Of a stretch of DNA of 15,273 nt, positions 8,761 through 15,273 are shown in pieces (position 1 is the stretch's first letter; the number at the start of each line of letters is the position of its first letter). Where the stretch lies: positions 6,915-22,187 of the forward strand of contig CABPSV020000215.1 of the NCBI GenBank assembly GCA_902459845.2, written 5' to 3'. The position numbers and the translations under genes were made by a program. The DNA comes from Hepatocystis sp. ex Piliocolobus tephrosceles (lineage: Eukaryota > Apicomplexa > Aconoidasida > Haemosporida > Plasmodiidae). The notes under the pieces were generated by a model, which saw only the letters and a list, made by a program, of their open reading frames with translations, had not been told where the DNA came from and ran no database searches.

Positions 8761-10450
8761 TAACTCGCTGGCATAGATATTACCACCTTCGTGTGATATT
8801 AATCCCGATGCAGGTATGTACGACATTTCATTTGACGATAATATGTTTATCGTTGTATCGTTCAATGTTGAATCATTCATTGTTGAGTCATTTATTGTTG
8901 TGTCAATCATCATTAAATCATTCATTATTAAATCATTCATTACTGATTTACTCCTTCCCAATGTATTATGTTCTTTTTTTCTTCCTAACTTATCTTTAAT
9001 TTTTAATTTTTCATTCGCTTTAATAAGCTCGGCTATTCTTTCTTTATTAGTTCGATCCATTTTTTCATATTCTTTTAACCTATTTATTAATTCGTTAACT
9101 TTTATATCATATTTATTTTTATCATTAATTTCATTGCTATATAACAAACTCAATTTATTTATTTCATTTTTTAAATCATTTATTTCTATTATATATTTAT
9201 TAACATCCTGTTTGTTATTACTATGGTTTTTAAAATTTGTTGTTTCTGTAATGGAATTTTCATTTGCACTGTCAACACAGTTAGAAATTTTCTCATTATT
9301 CACATACATAATTTTATGTTTATTTGTTAATTCGATTGCTTCTAATTCTAAAGCATTATATTTATTTTTTATTAAATTTAATTCGTTTATATACTGATTT
9401 TTTTCATTTGTTAAAATTTTTATATTATTCTCATTTTCAATAATTACATTTTTCAAATTTTGTATCATATTACTATGTTCATTTATTTTTAACATATATT
9501 TATTTTCATTTGATAATAATTCTTTTTTTATATTTTCCATATCTTGTCTAAATTTAATACTTATCTCTTCTTCTTTTTCTAATTTTATTAATTGCTCTGT
9601 TGTATTTTCTATATTTTCTTTTAATATATTTCTTTTTTTTTGTAACGTTACAAGATCTTCATTAAATTTTACTAATTCATTTTTTAAATGATTTATTTTT
9701 TCTTTTATTTTTTCTTTTTCTTTTGCTACTGTTTGTACTAACTTCTTTTTTATATATTTTGTTTGTGTTTGTTTACGTTTCAAATTATAATTTTTTTCTT
9801 TTATCTCATTTTTAATATTTTTCAAATTTGTTATTTCATTTGTCAATGTATGTATTCGATTTTTTAATTCATCAACCAGATTGTTTTTTTTGATTAATGC
9901 TTTTTTATACTTAGCAATTTCATGTGTTTCTATTGAACTATTTTTTGAATTTTTATAAGTATCATTTGATAATGATTTATCACAACTATTCGTTTGATTG
10001 CTCATAGTGTTGTTACTCATAGTGTTGTTACTCATAGTATTGTTACTCATAGTGTTGTTACTTATAGTGTTGTTGCTCATTGTATTGTTATTTATTGTGT
10101 TATTACCAAATGCATTATTACTAGTCATATTATTGTTACTCATATTATTCATATTACTAACATGGTTATTATTTGAAATTTTACTTTGACTCTTATTTCC
10201 TAATTTCTTTTTCCCTTTTATTTTACGTAGTTGTAACGCAAAAAATGTTTTAAAGTTTTTTTTTTTTTCTACACATAAATCATTTGTTATATGTTCTTCA
10301 GCAAATTCATCCATTCTTTCTTTATCAGAAAGTAACAAACTATCTTTATCTGAGTCTGATAAAACTTCATTATATACTTCAAATATAGGCTCTTTTGGAT
10401 GTGAAAATTCATGGGGTTGTTTGCTATTATTATTACACATACTATCACCT

Positions 10451-10484
<34 letters not shown>

Positions 10485-13400
10485 CATTAGCATAAGATCC
10501 AGTAATAATACTTTCATTAGCAGTAGTTGCATTAGTATTAGTCATATTAATAGTTGCAATATCTGCAGTCGTACCATCACTAATACCACAATTATATTCC
10601 ATTTGTTTTTTTACAATTTTATTATCAACCATACCCTCTTTTAATTCTTCTTCTACACATGCTATACTATTTGTATCTTCTATTGATAAACAAATTTTTT
10701 CAAGTTTTTGTATATATAAATTAACTTTACTACCTGAATAGGTTTTTTCATAAAAATTAATATAAGCGTTTGTCGTATTAATCTTAATTTCTAGCTCATG
10801 ATTTTTTTTATTACATTCGTTATATTGTTGTTTTTTTAAAACTAATTCTTTTTGCAACATTATTTTTCTTTTTTTTCTTTCTTCATCTTCTTTTTCTGTT
10901 ACTAATACTTCTTTAAATAACTTCGTTTTTTTTTTTGTTTGTTCTTCATTTTTTATTCTATGCTGTTTTTTCTCTTCACAATATGTATCTTGTATGTTTG
11001 ATACATTTACACAATTATCATCAATAAATAAATTATTTTCATTAATGTTATCGCTCTTGCTATTACTATCACCACTATCACGGTTAACACCACTAACACC
11101 ACCACTAACATCACCACCAACACCACCACTAACACCACCACTAACACCACCACTAACACCACCACCAACACCACTAACACCACCACTAACACCACCACTA
11201 ACACCACCACTAACACCACCACCAACACCACTAACACCGTTAATACTAATATGCTTATTCACTAATTCTTTAAAATCCTCCATCTTCATATCCTCATCAT
11301 ATAAAATATTTAATTTATTAAAAATACATTTTAATAACTCTTTTTTTTCAGTAACATGTTTAATCAATGTTTCTTCTTTTTGTAATTTTTCTAATTCTAA
11401 TTTTTCTTTTTCATGTTGAAACATTTTTTCCTTTTCATTTATTTTTTTATAAATATCATTTAACTCATTATCATAATAGTTTTCTTTTTTTTCTATTTCT
11501 TTTTTTAGTTCTTCTAATTTTGTATCATAATCCTCTTTCATTTGTTTATACTTTTTTTCTTTTAAGTCTAATGCAACTTTTAAATTATTTAATTCATTTT
11601 TGTAATAACGATCATCTACTTTTGTTACAAAACCATTTGAGTAATTGTGCTCTTCTGTGTTGCCATTATAATAATTTTCTATTACTACTTGTGAATTTTC
11701 ATTTAATAAATCTAAATTCTGATATTTACTGTTTTTTTCTAGTAGTAATTGTTTTTTTTCCTTCATTTCATCACTTTTTGCCTTTTCTTCATTTTTTAAT
11801 TCTGGTACAACATTATTATATGTAATATCAATTTTTTTTAAATTATTAATTGTATTGGTAAGGGTAGTAATTTCCATATTTAATGCATTTTTTTTCTCTT
11901 CTAATTTATTTATATCATTATTTAACAATTCTATATTATTATGTAATAAATCTTTGTCATTATTTACAGCGTTTAACTCTTCGTACATACTTTCCTTGTT
12001 GTCAGTTAACTTATTTATTTCTTTGTAAATACTTTTCTTATCGTTAGTTAATTTGTTTATCTCTTCGCACATACTTTTCTTATCGTTAGTTAATTTGTTT
12101 ATCTCTTCGCACATACTTTCCTTATCGTTCGTCAGTTTATTTATCTCTTCGCACATACTTTCCTTATCGTTCGTCAGTTTATTTATCTCTTCGCACATAC
12201 TTTCCTTATCATTCGTTAATTTATTTATCTCTTCGTACATGTTTCCCTTTTCGTCAGTTAGTTTATTTATTTCTATACCAATTTTTTCTCTCTCTTCATT
12301 TAACTTGTTTATTTTTTCACACATGTTTTCTTTTTCGTCAGTCAATTTTTTTATCTCTTGCCACATATTTCGCCTTTCGTCAGTTAATTTATTTATTTCT
12401 ATACCAAATTTTTCTTTTTCATCAGTCAATTTTTTTATCTCTTGCCACATATTTCCTTTTTCATCTGTTAATTTATTTATTTCTATACCAAATTTTTCTT
12501 TTTCATCAGTCAATTTTTTTATCTCTTGCCACATATTTCCTTTTTCATCAGTCAATTTTTTTATTTCTTTGTATATACTTTCCTTATCATTCGTCAATTT
12601 ATTTATCTCTTCGTACATGTTTCCCCTTTCGTCAGTCAATTTTTTTATCTCTTCGTACATGTTTCCCCTTTCGTCCGTTAGTTTATTTATTTCTATACCA
12701 ATTTTTTCTCTCTCTTCATTTAACTTGTTTATTTTTTCGCATATACTTTCCCTTTCATTATTTAATAGGCGCTGCTCTATTTCCAATGCAATAACTGCAT
12801 CATTGTACTGCCTACTTTTTATATTTTCTAGTTCTGTTTCTTTTTCTGTTAATATATTGTTTAAGTTATTTATTTCTGTTTGATAATTTGTAATAGTGTC
12901 ACAATTATTTTTTTCTAATTTTTTTTTAAGATCATTAAGTTCATTTTCTAAACAAATTAAATTATTTTCTTTTGTTTCTATATTTTCTTCTCGTGTTTTA
13001 ATTAAATTTAATTTATTCGTAAGGATATTTTCCTTTTCTTCAAGCTCTTTCATTTTGTTATCATAATATATTTTTTTTTTATCAGTAGTAATATCTAACA
13101 TACTTGCTGTATTTTCCTTTTCTTTAATATCATTCACTATCTGTTCATATTCTTTTTCTTTTTCATTAATTTTTTCATTTAATTTATTTATTGTATCTTT
13201 TTTTTTTTTTTTAAATTCTTTTAATTCTTCTAATACACTTTCTTTTGACATTACTTCGTTATTAACACTTTCTAAACATTCTTGTTTATCTTTTATTTCA
13301 TTTTTTAATTTATCTAAACCTTTTTTTAAATCAATAATTTCGTTTAATAATTGTTCCTTTTCTTCATTCTTATTCATAGAATCTTTTTTCAAATTGTTTA

Positions 13401-13938
13401 ATTCATTTTCCTTTTGTATAAGAAAACTTTCTTTATCATTCACTTTTTTTTCCCTTGCAGTAATAATTATTTCCTTTTCATTCAAAGCATGATCCCTTTT
13501 TTCTAAACGTTTTAAAAATTCATTAACATTATTTTCTTTTTCTTTCAGTTCTTTATTATGTATATTATTTAATTTGTTGTTTTTATCATTATTTTTTTTT
13601 TCTTTTTCCAATTCTTTGTTTAATTCTTCTATTTTTATTTCAGCATTATTTAATTTTGTTGATAAAAAAGTTATTGATTTTAATGTTTCTTTTAACTGTT
13701 CTTCTAATGACTCATTATGTTTTTTTTCATATTTTATACTTTCAATATCTAAAGTTGTTTGGTTCTGCTTACTATTATTTTTTTTATTTTTTACATGTTT
13801 ATCAACATTTTTTTTATACCACATACTATTTGTATGTTTTTTTTCATTATTGTCACTCTGTTCATCATCTTTATTTGAACATTTGCTATGTTCGTCGTGT
13901 CCATCATCTTTCTTTTTTTTTTTTGCTATGAATATCAT
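7396..13938 (-). CDS. ROPE: Repetitive organellar protein (ROPE), giant coiled-coil protein
   Basis: The product has 2180 residues and is a single exon. ROPE was described in rodent malaria as a repeat-rich coiled-coil protein of the apical organelles of merozoites; recognition here rests on synteny with the DHHC and prenyltransferase genes, size and architecture. From the N terminus: a Lys/Asp-rich segment, then Glu/Lys/Asn-rich coiled coil, 18 tandem 14-residue repeats (402-653), more coiled coil, a Gly/Val/Ser repeat (901-951), a poly-Thr run, an Asn/Thr/Met/Ser repeat, a further long coiled coil (roughly 1350-1650), a poly-Asn/Lys run, a Cys-containing region that looks globular (about 1790-1950), a short conserved-looking helical segment KDEIRLKTIAEL onward (about 1995-2055) and an Asn-rich tail. 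No signal peptide or membrane segment is evident. The start is ATG at 13938 (MIFIAKKKKK); the frame stays open to a GTG at 13968, which is not a credible start in a eukaryote. No enzymatic motif is seen. Confidence 0.88.
8651..8758 (-). repeat. Poly-Asn/Lys tract in ROPE
   Basis: About 17 consecutive Asn codons (AAT) are followed by an interrupted Asn/Lys stretch in the coding direction. This is typical low-complexity insertion in Plasmodium proteins and separates the long coiled coil from the Cys-containing C-terminal region. Confidence 0.92.
10001..10090 (-). repeat. 15-base repeat coding NTMSN pentapeptides in ROPE
   Basis: About six tandem 15-base units (CTCATAGTGTTGTTA on the plus strand) code Asn-Thr-(Met/Ile)-Ser-Asn in ROPE, with degenerate copies further toward 10150. 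It forms part of a Ser/Asn/Thr-rich linker between coiled-coil segments. Confidence 0.92.
10452..10484 (-). repeat. Poly-Thr run (ACT)n in ROPE
   Basis: A trinucleotide microsatellite, AGT repeated about 11 times on the plus strand, codes a run of Thr in ROPE after an Ala/Asn/Thr-rich stretch. A slippage product, likely to differ in length between isolates. Confidence 0.92.
11086..11238 (-). repeat. Gly/Val/Ser repeat in ROPE (VSGG units)
   Basis: Residues 901-951 of ROPE are built from 12-base units coding Val-Ser-Gly-Gly with occasional Val-Gly-Gly-Gly. It is the most G+C-rich stretch of the window and interrupts an otherwise Lys/Glu/Asn-rich helical protein with a flexible, non-helical linker. 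The coding strand is a regular series of GG pairs. Confidence 0.95.
11980..12735 (-). repeat. 18 tandem 42-base (14-residue) repeats in ROPE
   Basis: Exactly 756 bases, residues 402-653. The consensus is EINKLTDEKESMCE with variants such as EIKKLTDEKGNMWQ and KINKLNEEREKIGI. Each unit is two heptads: hydrophobic residues fall at positions 2, 5 and 12, with position 9 charged, so the repeat continues the coiled coil without a phase shift. Three adjacent units are the same at the protein level (ESMCE type), and the KINKLNEEREKIGI unit occurs twice, as units 1 and 11, which points to duplication of larger blocks. Confidence 0.95.
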
Positions 13939-13968
13939 TGGCTTGGAAAAATATACGCATGTGCACAC

Positions 13969-13999
<31 letters not shown>

Positions 14000-14150
14000 G
14001 ATAATGTAGCTTATGTTTTTATTAAATTAAATTTTTACACATAAAAATATATATCTACTCATCGATAAAACCACTGTCACAATTTAATATTTATCACTAC
14101 GAATACGTCTTTTTTTTTTTTTTATTTTTGCTAATGACCATGAACATGTA

Positions 14151-14153
<3 letters not shown>

Positions 14154-14210
<57 letters not shown>
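14154..14210. repeat. Uninterrupted run of 57 A
   Basis: A poly(dA:dT) tract about 215 bases upstream of the ROPE start codon; on the coding strand of ROPE it reads as poly(T). Such tracts resist nucleosomes, so a promoter role is possible (inference), but its length may partly be an assembly artefact. Confidence 0.9.
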
Positions 14211-14212
<2 letters not shown>

Positions 14213-14860
14213 GAAAAAAAAAAACACCTACTGGTAATAAATAAACATATAATAACATACAACTACTGAAGAATAGCTATTCAAAAAAAAATAAACTTAT
14301 TTAAAAATAATTAAACATAAACACAATTAAGCTATAAGCTATAATAAGCATAAAGCTTAAGTCAGGTTAAACATAACTAAACATAAACTTAATTAAAAAT
14401 ACAATTAAGAAGAAAAACAATTAATCATAAAAATAATTAAACATAAACAAAAAAAATCATTAATGTAAATATAATTTCATAAAAGAGATAAAAAAAAAAA
14501 GGTAGTTGGGGGATATATTAATTCACCTAAATCAAATAAACCAAATAAACCAAATAAATCAAAAGAAAGTCAGTATAAAAGTAAAGTTACTTAATAGTTT
14601 TAATAAATAACAATTAAAAGTTAAAAAAAAAAATATATAAAATAAAAAAAAATAAAATAAAATAAAAAAATAAAATAAATAAATAAATGGTATAAAGTAA
14701 AAAGTGAATATAAAAACAAAAACACAAAAATACAAAAAAACAAAACAAACAAATTAAACACAAACTAACAATATATAGTCATACATAAATAGATTGCTAA
14801 GTAGTCTGTTTACACTGATAAGCTTTAAATTTAAAAAAATTGTATAAAAATCATATTTGG

Positions 14861-14886
14861 TGAATGTGTGTATATTTACACATTCA
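14861..14886. other. 9-base perfect inverted repeat
   Basis: TGAATGTGT (14861-14869) and ACACATTCA (14878-14886) are perfect inverted arms around an 8-base AT-rich spacer, about 920 bases upstream of ROPE. It could be a dyad binding site or chance in AT-rich sequence. Confidence 0.5.
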
Positions 14887-15109
14887 TGTATTTATATATA
14901 CATATATATCAATATACATTTACATTTCTATACATTTATTCACTTATTTCCATACTAATTTATTATATATACAAGTGCGTGCGCATTTATATATATGTAA
15001 TATATACTAATATTTTACATTCAGTTTTACGTGTGCATGAATTGTGAAAATAAAAAAAGGCCAACATTCGAAAAAAATATAAATGTGAAAATTCAATATC
15101 AAATAAAAG

Positions 15110-15112
<3 letters not shown>

Positions 15113-15142
<30 letters not shown>
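15113..15142. repeat. (TA)n microsatellite
   Basis: About 15 TA dinucleotides in the far 5' flank of ROPE. Similar tracts occur at 67-93, 2661-2682, 4204-4228, 4376-4400, 6824-6842, 6992-7012 and 13969-13993; they mark intergenic and intronic DNA in this genome. Confidence 0.9.
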
Positions 15143-15149
<7 letters not shown>

Positions 15150-15273
15150 CGTGATATATAATACAATGAATAACAATTGCATAAAAAAAAAAAAATGAAA
15201 GAACAAAATTTGTCATGAATCATAATAAATTGAAAAATAACACATTCAAAAATGTAACTTGCTTTCTATATTA

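Larger units (their letters stand above)
13939..15273. promoter_or_regulatory. 5' flank of ROPE, no gene seen
   Basis: This is 1.3 kb upstream of ROPE with no credible open frame. It holds (TA)n tracts at about 13969-13993 and 15113-15142, T-rich and A-rich runs, a 57-base poly(A) (14154-14210), irregular AAACATAA-type AT-rich repetition at about 14300-14460, a short 9-base tandem near 14530-14556 (CAAATAAAC), and an inverted repeat at 14861-14886. The position implies that the ROPE promoter lies here, and the far end may belong to another gene outside the window. No transcription start or defined factor site can be supported. Confidence 0.6.

Noticed and set aside
8793..12883. Many plus-strand open frames opposite ROPE (Phe/Ser/Leu/Ile or Thr/Pro/Leu-rich)
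   Set aside because: They mirror the AT-biased codons and repeats of ROPE on the other strand and have no independent motif.
13961..13966. GTGCAC as an AP2-I-type invasion gene motif upstream of ROPE
   Set aside because: A single short match just upstream of the start codon, too common by chance and not in a position shown to be promoter.
13939..13968. Ten-residue N-terminal extension of ROPE (to position 13968)
   Set aside because: It would begin at a GTG codon in a eukaryotic gene. The first ATG in frame is at 13938.
1..15273. tRNA, rRNA or mobile element
   Set aside because: No cloverleaf-like segment, rRNA-like conserved block, transposase or reverse transcriptase motif was seen.

Overview
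This is nuclear DNA from a very A+T-rich Plasmodium species. The evidence is long (TA)n, poly(A) and poly(T) tracts between genes, Asn/Lys-rich low-complexity inserts coded mostly by AAT and AAA, short AT-rich introns with GTAAGT-like donors, and a gene set that I recognise as the chromosome 2 neighbourhood of P. falciparum (recalled synteny: prenyltransferase, short unknown gene, DHHC protein, ROPE). G+C looks to be about one fifth by eye. The species cannot be fixed from the window; the repeat contents would allow an avian or primate species other than P. falciparum.

The layout is four genes in alternating orientation. (1) 279-1907, plus: a long-chain polyprenyl diphosphate synthase, single exon, with both Asp-rich motifs. 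(2) 2944-3802, minus: a three-exon gene that no open-reading-frame scan shows whole. It codes 115 residues that look like a stand-alone La/LARP7-type extended RRM (xRRM). (3) 4245-6551, plus: a ten-exon DHHC palmitoyltransferase of the Swf1/ZDHHC4 type, 285 residues, also invisible to a simple ORF scan. (4) 7396-13938, minus: the giant coiled-coil repetitive organellar protein (ROPE), 2180 residues, with 18 tandem 14-residue repeats and several low-complexity inserts.

Genes 1/2 and 3/4 converge. Their shared 3' intergenic regions each carry a tandem array: about 60 copies of a 7-base unit at 1993-2410, and 11 copies of a 13-base unit at 7100-7242. Genes 2 and 3 diverge from a compact 442-base shared upstream region. 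The last 1.3 kb is the 5' flank of ROPE and holds a run of 57 A. The four genes do not form a pathway: isoprenoid chain synthesis, RNA binding, membrane protein S-acylation, and an apical merozoite protein.

The most interesting result is the reconstructed small xRRM-like gene and, next to it, the spliced DHHC gene. Both rest on splice phases and motif matches read by eye, so RNA-seq and profile searches are the decisive tests.
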